Under the pieces are notes generated by a model that saw only the letters and a list, made by a program, of their open reading frames with translations, was not told the DNA's origin and made no database searches. Below, piece after piece: positions 5,961-12,164 of a stretch of 12,164 bases of DNA. This DNA is from Bacillota bacterium (GTDB lineage: Bacteria > Bacillota_I > Bacilli_A > Acholeplasmatales > Acholeplasmataceae). Location: contig JAEWVV010000198.1 of NCBI GenBank assembly GCA_023458995.1, positions 1 through 12,164 on the forward strand. The letters run 5' to 3'. Positions within the stretch are counted from its first letter, which is position 1, and every line of letters begins with the position of its first letter. The position numbers and the translations under genes were made by a program.

Positions 5961-8039
5961 ATGAAAAAAACAAAAGAAAATGTTGAACTCAATGTAGTTA
6001 AAGTACCGTTTGTTATCCCTCAATTTGTTAAACTCGAAGGGATTCGAGGTAAACAAAAGTATAAAAAAGACCGTTTTGTTTCCCCAATCTTTGGACGTAG
6101 TGTAAAAGATGTTGTTACCGTACCTTTTACGATTAAAGATACTGGTGATACAACACGTCGTTTTGACGCGTTTAGAACAAAACCTAAATTATCTGAAGAA
6201 GAAGCGATTAGAAAACATGGTAATAAATACTATGAGTTTACGAATATCGTTTCGATGAAAACGAGAGAAGATTATTTTGGACCATCATCTTATACACCTG
6301 GTGATGACCAGCATATCGAGCAAAAGGAAGAAAAGAAAGTCTTTAAGCCGATTGCAAGACATATTAAAGATGTAGAAACATATCAGCCAGATCCCATGCC
6401 CTTTAAGGCAAATCCAGAACCTAAAAGAACGGTTGCTTATGTGCCACCTGTGATGGAAGAAAAAAAGGTGGAAAGCGAACCTGTTTTTGAAACGTATAAA
6501 CGACCTAAACAAGAACAACCGATTGTTACATCTGATTTTGGTTCAATAAGAGAAAAAGAAAATGCAAGTCGTGAGAAAGTTGTTCAAAAAGTAGATTTTA
6601 TTCCTAAAGAAGAAAAATCATATCTTTATCCACCGGTTAATTTATTCTCTAAAAAACAAAGAGATCTAGATGAAAAACCACAATGGTTACTCGATCAAAT
6701 CGATGTTATTAATTCAACACTCAATCAATTTGGTGTTGAAGGTGAAGTATCAGGGTCTAAAAAAGGTCCAACAGTTACAAGATATGAGATTGCTCTTGAA
6801 CCTGGTGTTAACGTTAAACGTGTGACATCCATTCAAGAAAACTTGATGATGAACTTATCATCTAAATCGATTCGTATTGAAGCACCCATTCCAGGTAAAC
6901 CTTATGTAGGTATTGAAGTTCCAAACTTTAAAACAGAAATAGTTGCTTTTGGTAACGTTGTTGATACAAAAGAATTCTTAGATGATTTAGATCACCCCTT
7001 AAAAGTTGCGCTTGGTGTTGATATTGATGGAGAAAACATCTATGTCGATATTCAAGCCATGCCTCATGGATTAATTGCAGGAGCAACCAATAGTGGTAAA
7101 TCTGTGTGTGTGAATACAGTTTTAGTGAGTCTTTTAATCAAGAACTCACCAGAAGATTTAAAACTCATCTTAATTGACCCTAAGATGGTTGAACTTACAC
7201 CATATAATGATCTTCCTCATCTTGTTACACCAGTTATCACAGATGTTAAAATGGCTGCTGCAGCATTAAACTGGGCAGTAAACGAGATGGAAAAAAGATA
7301 TCAGCTTTTTGCAGGTAGTAGAGCACGTGACATTAAGTCATTTAATGATAATGTAAAACGTGGGCTTGTAGATCATCAGAAGATGCCTTATATCGTCATT
7401 GTAATCGATGAACTTGCTGACCTCATGATGGTTGCACCTCATGATGTTGAAGATAGCATTCAACGTTTAACACAAAAAGCAAGAGCTGCAGGTATTCATT
7501 TGCTTGTAGCAACTCAAAGACCTACAACAGACGTTGTTAAAGGTACGATTAAGTCAAACATTCCAGCACGTATTGCATTTAAAGTGGCTTCATTTGTCGA
7601 TTCAACGACAATCCTTGATGGCGCAGGTGCTGAAGCACTTCTTGGTAAAGGCGATATGTTGTTAAAACGTGCTGACCGCACACATCGTCTTCAAGGTGCT
7701 TATATTCCAGATGATGAAATTTACGCAGTTACAGACTTTATACGTAAACAGTCAAATCCAGATTACATTTTTGAACATGATGCATTAAAACAACAATTGA
7801 AAAATAAACAAGTGATCACTGATGATCTATTTAGTGATGTTGCACGTTATGTTGTATCTACGGGTAATTCATCCATCAACACAATTCAAAAAGAATTTGA
7901 AGTCGGTTTTAACCGAGCACAACGTCTATTTGAAATGATGGAAGAATTTGAAATCGTATCAAAGGGACAAGGAACGAAAGCGAGAGAAGTTTTAGTATCA
8001 CCAAGTGAATTAGAAGAAATTTTAGCAAATATCGAATAA
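5961..8039 (+). CDS. ftsK: FtsK/SpoIIIE-family DNA translocase without membrane domain (SftA-like)
   Basis: This is a 692-residue DNA motor that would move double-stranded DNA during chromosome segregation at division. Residues 1-235 are a charged, apparently flexible region with no membrane segment, unlike FtsK and SpoIIIE but like soluble SftA of Bacillus subtilis. The alpha/beta motor begins near Q241. Walker A is GATNSGKS at 374-381, the same variant as I recall in SpoIIIE, and Walker B ends in V-I-D-E-L with D483 and E484. A-T-Q-R-P-T-T-D-V follows, a conserved motor segment. The C-terminal gamma winged helix (about 628-690, with G-F-N-R-A-Q-R-L-F) reads orientation sequences on DNA in this family. 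An S-P-I-F-G motif at 41-45 may be a docking site. ATG 5961 has GGGGAGG six bases upstream; a TTG at 5934 in frame is inferior. Family assignment is certain; the SftA equivalence is inference. Confidence 0.95.
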   Translation: MKKTKENVELNVVKVPFVIPQFVKLEGIRGKQKYKKDRFVSPIFGRSVKDVVTVPFTIKDTGDTTRRFDAFRTKPKLSEEEAIRKHGNKYYEFTNIVSMKTREDYFGPSSYTPGDDQHIEQKEEKKVFKPIARHIKDVETYQPDPMPFKANPEPKRTVAYVPPVMEEKKVESEPVFETYKRPKQEQPIVTSDFGSIREKENASREKVVQKVDFIPKEEKSYLYPPVNLFSKKQRDLDEKPQWLLDQIDVINSTLNQFGVEGEVSGSKKGPTVTRYEIALEPGVNVKRVTSIQENLMMNLSSKSIRIEAPIPGKPYVGIEVPNFKTEIVAFGNVVDTKEFLDDLDHPLKVALGVDIDGENIYVDIQAMPHGLIAGATNSGKSVCVNTVLVSLLIKNSPEDLKLILIDPKMVELTPYNDLPHLVTPVITDVKMAAAALNWAVNEMEKRYQLFAGSRARDIKSFNDNVKRGLVDHQKMPYIVIVIDELADLMMVAPHDVEDSIQRLTQKARAAGIHLLVATQRPTTDVVKGTIKSNIPARIAFKVASFVDSTTILDGAGAEALLGKGDMLLKRADRTHRLQGAYIPDDEIYAVTDFIRKQSNPDYIFEHDALKQQLKNKQVITDDLFSDVARYVVSTGNSSINTIQKEFEVGFNRAQRLFEMMEEFEIVSKGQGTKAREVLVSPSELEEILANIE

Positions 8040-8055
8040 AAAAAGGATGGTTACA

Positions 8056-8799
8056 ATGACCGTAAAGAAAGCATATCAAACACTTTTCATCTCTGTAATC
8101 TTTATGATGTTAACCATCATTTTTTATGCACTAAACGTATCAAAACTTGCATTACGATGGGCGATGACCGGTTTTAGTTTCGCTACATTGGTTGCGATTA
8201 TTTCAATTGTATTATCTATTAAAGAAACAAGACATACCAGAGATTTAAATGAAGGTTTCTGGGCGAAACAACGTTTTGAAATACTGGATTGGATCACATT
8301 TTCAAGTGTGAGTCTGATGGGTATTTTCATGGCATTTATGTTTTTTGTTTTACCCTCCGTTGTTAAATACTCATCGATGTCACCAACACTAAAAGAAGGT
8401 GACCGTGTCTTAATTTATCATTTTGAATATGAACCAGATTATTTAGATGTTGTTATTGTAAGAATTGATGATGAAACATATTACATTAAACGCGTACAAG
8501 CTCTACCCGGTGATACCGTTAAATTTTATGATTTAGGTAACAGTCGTTACCGTATTCAAATTAATGGAGAATTTCCTAAATCACCCGAAGGTGTTTTCTA
8601 TGAACTTGATGATCTTGGTAAACAAAAAATTGAAGAGATGATGGAAGATGAAGTGTTAAAATCATCTTACTATCTTGTTTTTGGTGATAATGCGAATAAT
8701 TCAATCGATTCACGCAGTCATGATGTTGGACCGATTCATATCGATCAAATTGTAGGAAAAGCCATTTTTAGACTTTGGCCATTAGGAGGAATCAAATGA
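8056..8799 (+). CDS. lepB: Signal peptidase I (SipS/LepB family) with three membrane segments
   Basis: This 247-residue serine-lysine protease removes signal peptides from exported proteins at the outer face of the membrane. The catalytic serine is S107 in S-S-M-S-P-T-L (box B). The general-base lysine is K145 in Y-I-K-R-V-Q-A-L-P-G-D (box D). Box E is G-D-N-A-N-N-S-I-D-S-R. Bacterial type enzymes of Gram-positive bacteria usually have one membrane segment before the catalytic domain; here hydrophobic segments lie at about 9-27, 36-55 and 80-100, the last leading straight into box B as expected. The first two are extra. Start 8056 is chosen because GGATG at 8045-8049 is well spaced for it; ATG 8047 is in frame but overlaps that ribosome binding site. 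The gene lies 16 bases after ftsK and overlaps rbgA by four bases (ATGA). Confidence 0.94.
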   Translation: MTVKKAYQTLFISVIFMMLTIIFYALNVSKLALRWAMTGFSFATLVAIISIVLSIKETRHTRDLNEGFWAKQRFEILDWITFSSVSLMGIFMAFMFFVLPSVVKYSSMSPTLKEGDRVLIYHFEYEPDYLDVVIVRIDDETYYIKRVQALPGDTVKFYDLGNSRYRIQINGEFPKSPEGVFYELDDLGKQKIEEMMEDEVLKSSYYLVFGDNANNSIDSRSHDVGPIHIDQIVGKAIFRLWPLGGIK

Positions 8800-9659
8800 A
8801 CTCAAAACAAATTCAGTGGTTTCCTGGCCACATGTTTAAATCGCTTCGAGAAATAAAAGAAAGAGTAAAACTGATGGATATCGTCTTCGTTTTATTAGAT
8901 GCGAGACTTCCCTATTCATCGATGAATCCTGAACTTTATAAGATTATTCAACATAAACCGATGATGCTCTTATTTAATAAGATGGACTTAGCTGATGATA
9001 AAGTGACAAACCACTTTATGAAGATGTATCAAGAACAAGGCTACCATACGTTAAAGATAGATGCATCAACAGGAAAAAATGTGAACAAGATTAGACCTTT
9101 TGCTGAAGATATCTTAAAAGAAAAATTAGATAGAGAAAAAAACAAAGGTTTAAAAAGACGTGCACTTCGCTGTATGATTTTAGGGATACCAAACGTTGGT
9201 AAATCAACGTTAATCAATCAGATATCCAAATCATCAGCAACTAAAACTGCAAATACCCCAGGTGTGACAAAGAGTCAGCAATGGATTAAACTTGGTGATG
9301 ATTTTGAACTTCTTGATACACCAGGTGTCTTATGGCCTAAGTTTGATGATCCCAAAGTAGGGTATCATCTGGCAGTGACTGGTGCGATTAAAGATAAGAT
9401 ATTACCAGAAGATGATGTTGTTCACTATACACTCACGTTTTTAAAAGACTTTTATCCAGATCGTCTATTCGAACGTTATCAAATTACACAAGATATGACA
9501 TACGAAATGATGTTAGAAGCGATTGGTAAAAAAAGAGGATGTCTTTTAAAAGGTGGAGAACTTGATCTATCACGTATTTACCAAATCGTTTTAACAGACG
9601 TAAGAAACAAGCAGTTAGGAGGACTTTCTTTTGACAGACCTCAAGATGTATCAATTTGA
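8796..9659 (+). CDS. rbgA: Ribosome biogenesis GTPase RbgA (YlqF), circularly permuted
   Basis: This 287-residue GTPase acts in late assembly of the 50S ribosomal subunit. Its motifs are in permuted order, diagnostic of the YlqF/YawG family: G4 N-K-M-D (61-64) comes first, then a G5-like D-A-S-T-G-K segment, then the P-loop G-I-P-N-V-G-K-S-T (130-138), a G2 threonine region with N-T-P-G-V-T-K, and G3 D-T-P-G (174-177) followed by V-L-W-P-K. The N-terminus Q-W-F-P-G-H-M is the family signature. The C-terminal 90 residues form the RNA-binding helical region and end with G-G-L-S-F-D-R-P. ATG 8796 overlaps the lepB stop and has AGGAGGA just upstream; an earlier in-frame TTG at 8775 lacks such support. 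rnhB begins inside its 3' end, a gene pair kept together across many Bacillota. Confidence 0.96.
   Translation: MNSKQIQWFPGHMFKSLREIKERVKLMDIVFVLLDARLPYSSMNPELYKIIQHKPMMLLFNKMDLADDKVTNHFMKMYQEQGYHTLKIDASTGKNVNKIRPFAEDILKEKLDREKNKGLKRRALRCMILGIPNVGKSTLINQISKSSATKTANTPGVTKSQQWIKLGDDFELLDTPGVLWPKFDDPKVGYHLAVTGAIKDKILPEDDVVHYTLTFLKDFYPDRLFERYQITQDMTYEMMLEAIGKKRGCLLKGGELDLSRIYQIVLTDVRNKQLGGLSFDRPQDVSI
9617..9623 (+). promoter_or_regulatory. Ribosome binding site that decides the rnhB TTG start
   Basis: AGGAGGA lies seven bases before TTG 9631. The first in-frame ATG (9646) would be 22 bases away, too far. The site lies within the rbgA coding sequence, so rnhB is read from an overlap of 29 bases. 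Confidence 0.8.
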
Positions 9660-10266
9660 ACATGAACTCTATGAAAAAGGAATAACTTATATCGCTGGTG
9701 TTGATGAAGCTGGAAGAGGTCCACTCGCTGGTCCTGTGGTTGCAGCTGCTGTCATCTTAAAAAAAGGTGCTACATTTACCTATGTGGATGATTCAAAAAA
9801 ATTAACTGAAAAAGAAAGAGAACTCGCATTAATCGAAATCAAAGAAAATGCGGTTGCGATTGGTATAGGGATTTCATCGGTTGAAGAAATTGATCTCATC
9901 AATATTTATAGAGCAAGTAGAGAAGCGATGTTATCAGCAATCAAACAGTTAAAAGTTAGACCTGAGTATATCTTAAGTGATGCAATGCCCATGGAAATAG
10001 ATATTCCCATGCAATCGATTATCAAAGGTGATGCAAAATCTGTATCGATTGCTGCAGCATCGATTGTAGCCAAAACAACACGTGATGGCTATATGATGGA
10101 AATGGATAAGCTTTTTCCTTTATATGGGTTTGCTAAACATAAAGGATATCCCACAAAAGAACATGTCGATGCCATTAAGGCATATGGGATTACACCGATT
10201 CATAGAAAGACGTATGAACCGATTAAATCCATGGTCAAAAAAGATTTATTTAATTATGATGAATAG
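9631..10266 (+). CDS. rnhB: Ribonuclease HII
   Basis: This 211-residue enzyme cuts the RNA strand of RNA-DNA hybrids and removes single ribonucleotides misincorporated in DNA. The catalytic acidic set is visible: D25 and E26 in G-V-D-E-A-G-R-G-P-L-A-G-P, D117 in L-S-D-A-M-P, and D152 in A-K-T-T-R-D. The family segments D-S-K-K-L-T-E-K-E-R, G-D-A-K-S-V-S-I-A-A-A-S-I-V-A-K and K-H-K-G-Y-P-T-K-E-H are all present. Length is within the usual 200-260 range, and short because there is little N-terminal extension. Translation starts at TTG, supported by a strong ribosome binding site. It is the last gene of its operon; its stop codon overlaps the terminator stem. Confidence 0.96.
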   Translation: MTDLKMYQFEHELYEKGITYIAGVDEAGRGPLAGPVVAAAVILKKGATFTYVDDSKKLTEKERELALIEIKENAVAIGIGISSVEEIDLINIYRASREAMLSAIKQLKVRPEYILSDAMPMEIDIPMQSIIKGDAKSVSIAAASIVAKTTRDGYMMEMDKLFPLYGFAKHKGYPTKEHVDAIKAYGITPIHRKTYEPIKSMVKKDLFNYDE

Positions 10267-10286
10267 GGTGATGTTCACCCTTTTTG
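10265..10286 (+). terminator. Rho-independent terminator after rnhB
   Basis: AGGGTGA (10265-10271) and TCACCCT (10275-10281) form a perfect seven-pair stem with the three-base loop TGT, followed by TTTTTGTTTC. The stem begins within the rnhB stop codon. It closes the operon that starts at 5123 and insulates topA. Confidence 0.9.
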
Positions 10287-10365
10287 TTTCTTAAATATGG
10301 TTAATCATGGGAGATTTAAAAGTAAATTACCGATTTTTTGTGTATCATAAAGTGTTAAAAAAAAG

Positions 10366-10387
10366 ATATATATTATGAAATATATAT
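10366..10387. repeat. AT-rich repeat upstream of the topA promoter
   Basis: ATATATAT at 10366-10373 and again at 10380-10387 flank TATGAA, and TATGAA recurs after the second copy. With the A run just before it (about 10356-10364), the stretch is almost pure A/T and begins about 45 bases upstream of the -35. It could act as an UP-like or curved element, or as an easily melted region sensitive to supercoiling. Confidence 0.4.
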
Positions 10388-10390
10388 GAA

Positions 10391-10419
10391 AATTGTCTAA
10401 TCGATTTGTCTTGACAATT
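10391..10419. repeat. Nested inverted repeats overlapping the topA -35
   Basis: AATTGTC (10391-10397) and GACAATT (10413-10419) are exact reverse complements with centres 22 bases apart, about two helical turns. A third copy of the core, TTGTC at 10406-10410, forms a tighter palindrome with GACAA at 10413-10417. The right-hand arm includes the last four bases of the -35 TTGACA, so a protein bound here would compete with RNA polymerase. The -35 itself contributes GACA, so part of the symmetry is forced by the promoter. Confidence 0.45.
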
Positions 10420-10438
10420 GCTTTCTTTACACTATAAT
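10411..10438 (+). promoter_or_regulatory. Promoter of topA, near-perfect sigma-A consensus
   Basis: TTGACA at 10411-10416 and TATAAT at 10433-10438 both match consensus in all six positions, with a spacer of 16 bases, one short of the optimum. Start of transcription would be near 10445, leaving a leader of about 20 bases before TTG 10465. The short spacer may make the promoter sensitive to DNA twist, which would suit a topoisomerase I gene, but this is inference. Confidence 0.88.
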
Positions 10439-10450
10439 TGATATGGAAAT

Positions 10451-10455
10451 GGAAG
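10451..10455 (+). promoter_or_regulatory. Ribosome binding site for the topA TTG start
   Basis: GGAAG lies nine bases before TTG 10465. An ATG at 10461 sits between them but is in another frame and meets a stop after three codons, so it is not the topA start. Confidence 0.55.
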
Positions 10456-10464
10456 TGTGTATGT

Positions 10465-12164
10465 TTGAGTAAGAAACTTATCATTGTGGAATCACCATCA
10501 AAATCAAAAACTATTGCAAGTTACGTCGGAAATGATGTACTTGTTTTGTCTTCAAAGGGTCACGTGCGTGATCTTTCAACTTCAGGAGTTGATGGTCTTG
10601 GATTAGATATCCATGATCATTTTAAACCTAAATATGTAACCATCAAAGGAAAACAAGCGTTAGTGAAAGAACTGATTACCAAAGCTAAAGGTAGAGAAGT
10701 ATTAATTGCAACCGACCCTGATAGAGAAGGGGAAGCTATTGGTTGGCATTTAGCAGAACTTTTAAAACTTGATCCCGAGGCTTCAAACCGTATCGTTTTT
10801 AGAGAAATCACAAAACCTGCTGTTTTAGAAGCTTTAAATCATCCAAGACCGATTGATCAACATTTAGTATATTCACAAGAAGCAAGAAGAATATTAGACC
10901 GTATCATTGGATTTAAATTATCGAAGTTACTTCAGTCAAAGATTAAATCAAAATCTGCAGGACGTGTTCAATCTGTTGCTTTAAAACTAATCGTTGATTT
11001 AGAAAAAGAAATCGAAGCTTTTATTCCTGAAACTTATTATGAAATTGAAGCAGCATTCCCACACTTTACTGCTAACTATATTATCCCTGAAAAGAAGCGT
11101 CTTAATAAGGAAGAAGCTGAAGCAATCGTTAAGTCTTCAGAAAATCCTTTCAAAGTTAAAGACATTCAAACACGAGAATCTAAAAAACAACCTAAAGCTC
11201 CATTTATTACATCAACATTACAACAAGATGCTTCATCTAATCTTGGGATGAGTGCAAGCCGTGCCATGATGATTGCACAAGCACTTTATGAAGGTAAAGA
11301 AATTAATGGTGAACTCATTGGTTTGATTACTTACATGCGTACAGATTCAAACAGATTAGCTGAACCCTTTATTTTAGAAGCTAAACAACATATTGAATCC
11401 CATTATGGTCCTAAATATCTTGGTAAATACAATGTGTCAACTAAAGCGAATGCTCAAGATGCGCATGAAGCAATTAGACCAACATCATTATCAAGATCAC
11501 CTGAATCATTAGAACCTTATTTGAGTAAGGAAGAATACAAACTCTATAAACGTATTTATAATAGAACTTTAGCATCACTTATGGCACCTGCTATTTTTGA
11601 TGTCACGAAAGTCACATTAGAAACGAATGGAAATCTTTACGGATTAGAAGGTAGTGTTGAACGTTTTGATGGACACTTAAAAGTATTTAATGATCAAAAG
11701 TCAAAAGATAAGATTTTACCTCAACTTGAAGTTGGACAAGAATTAAACAGTAAAGACGTTATTTCAATAGAAAAAGTAACAACACCTCCAACACGCTATA
11801 GTGAAGCAACCCTTATTAAAGAATTAGAAGCTCAAGGTATTGGTAGACCATCAACCTATGCTCAAATCATTCAGACCCTCAAGGCAAGAGATTATGTTGA
11901 GATGGAAGAAAAACGTTTCAAACCGACGAAACAAGGAATTCTGACTTCTGAACAACTCGAATTATTCTTTAATAAAATTATTAACGTTGAATATACGTCA
12001 CGTATGGAAACTGTTTTAGATGAGATTGCAGAAGGTAAACAAAAAGGTTCACATTTAATTTCAAGATTTTACAATAACTTTATTCCGATGGTTGAAGTAG
12101 CCGAAAAAGATATGAAAAAGATTGGACCCAAAGAAACAGGAGAACTCTGTCCAGTGTGTGGGAA
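10465..12164 (+). CDS. topA: DNA topoisomerase I (type IA), 3' end missing
   Basis: This enzyme relaxes negative supercoils by cutting one DNA strand. The frame stays open to the window end, giving 566 codons; about 120 more are expected from the usual length near 690. The Toprim domain opens with K-K-L-I-I-V-E-S-P-S-K, where E9 is a catalytic glutamate, and contains A-T-D-P-D-R-E-G-E with metal-binding D84, D86 and E88. The catalytic tyrosine is Y290 in I-T-Y-M-R-T-D-S, with R292 beside it. S-A-G-R-V-Q-S-V-A-L, A-H-E-A-I-R-P-T and G-I-G-R-P-S-T-Y-A are further family motifs. The last residues C-P-V-C-G begin the C-terminal zinc-finger region. The start is TTG at 10465, since the only earlier in-frame candidate, TTG 10438, lies in the -10 promoter element. 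Transcription is from its own strong promoter, separate from rnhB. Confidence 0.97.
   Translation, partial: MSKKLIIVESPSKSKTIASYVGNDVLVLSSKGHVRDLSTSGVDGLGLDIHDHFKPKYVTIKGKQALVKELITKAKGREVLIATDPDREGEAIGWHLAELLKLDPEASNRIVFREITKPAVLEALNHPRPIDQHLVYSQEARRILDRIIGFKLSKLLQSKIKSKSAGRVQSVALKLIVDLEKEIEAFIPETYYEIEAAFPHFTANYIIPEKKRLNKEEAEAIVKSSENPFKVKDIQTRESKKQPKAPFITSTLQQDASSNLGMSASRAMMIAQALYEGKEINGELIGLITYMRTDSNRLAEPFILEAKQHIESHYGPKYLGKYNVSTKANAQDAHEAIRPTSLSRSPESLEPYLSKEEYKLYKRIYNRTLASLMAPAIFDVTKVTLETNGNLYGLEGSVERFDGHLKVFNDQKSKDKILPQLEVGQELNSKDVISIEKVTTPPTRYSEATLIKELEAQGIGRPSTYAQIIQTLKARDYVEMEEKRFKPTKQGILTSEQLELFFNKIINVEYTSRMETVLDEIAEGKQKGSHLISRFYNNFIPMVEVAEKDMKKIGPKETGELCPVCG

Noticed and set aside
5762..5992. 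Reverse-strand open frame rich in phenylalanine and asparagine
   Set aside because: It is the antisense of AT-rich codons in the unknown membrane protein gene and the translocase start; it spans a gene boundary without signals.
6285..6518. Reverse-strand open frame with phenylalanine-rich product
   Set aside because: It is antisense to the lysine- and glutamate-rich linker of the translocase, which yields phenylalanine-rich shadows.
8124..8330. Reverse-strand open frame of 68 codons
   Set aside because: It is antisense to the signal peptidase gene, with no start signals or recognisable product.
8775..8795. TTG 8775 as start of RbgA
   Set aside because: The ATG at 8796 gives the family N-terminus close to Q-W-F-P-G-H-M, has AGGAGGA upstream and overlaps the lepB stop in a typical ATGA arrangement.
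10617..11251. Small open frames on both strands (10617-10811 reverse, 11039-11251 forward)
   Set aside because: Both lie within topA, whose Toprim and active-site motifs are continuous through the region; they are shadows.

Overview
This window reads as a chromosomal segment of a low-GC, monoderm bacterium that uses the standard bacterial code: TGA ends several genes and TGG encodes tryptophan. The proteins and gene order fit Bacillota or a Mollicutes relative such as the Acholeplasma/Izemoplasma group. That placement is an inference from gene content and composition, not a proven identification. All recognised genes are on the + strand.

Region 1 (1-5114) is most of a type IV pilus / type II secretion-like assembly cluster. 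In order it holds the 3' end of the assembly ATPase (pilB/gspE-like), the membrane platform (pilC), one type IV prepilin, the prepilin peptidase (pilD), a protein joining a PilM-like cytoplasmic domain to a PilN-like membrane and extracellular domain, and a PilO-like protein. The prepilin has its own sigma-A-type promoter, overlapped by a near-perfect 22-bp palindrome, and is followed by a probably leaky terminator. A strong terminator closes the cluster. The ATPase and platform polymerise pilin that the peptidase has processed, while the PilMN and PilO proteins would form the inner-membrane alignment complex. No outer-membrane parts (PilQ, PilP) are seen, as expected for a monoderm cell.

Region 2 (5123-10286) looks like one five-gene operon between a promoter with an extended -10 and a strong terminator. 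It encodes an unrecognised single-pass membrane protein, an FtsK/SpoIIIE-family DNA translocase with no membrane segments (SftA-like), a signal peptidase I with three predicted membrane segments, the ribosome-assembly GTPase RbgA, and ribonuclease HII. The genes are tightly packed: gaps of 1 and 16 nt, then overlaps of 4 and 29 nt.

Region 3 (10287-12164) holds a strong consensus promoter with nested inverted repeats, followed by topA (DNA topoisomerase I), which begins at TTG and runs off the window end. The order rbgA-rnhB-topA matches a conserved Bacillota neighbourhood, but dprA, which lies just before topA in Bacillus subtilis, is absent here.

I found no tRNA, rRNA, CRISPR array, insertion sequence or riboswitch, and no gene-free stretch over 300 bases. 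The less ordinary points are the PilM-PilN fusion, the operator-like palindrome on the pilin promoter, the unknown membrane protein translationally adjacent to a soluble FtsK, and the inverted repeats at the topA promoter.
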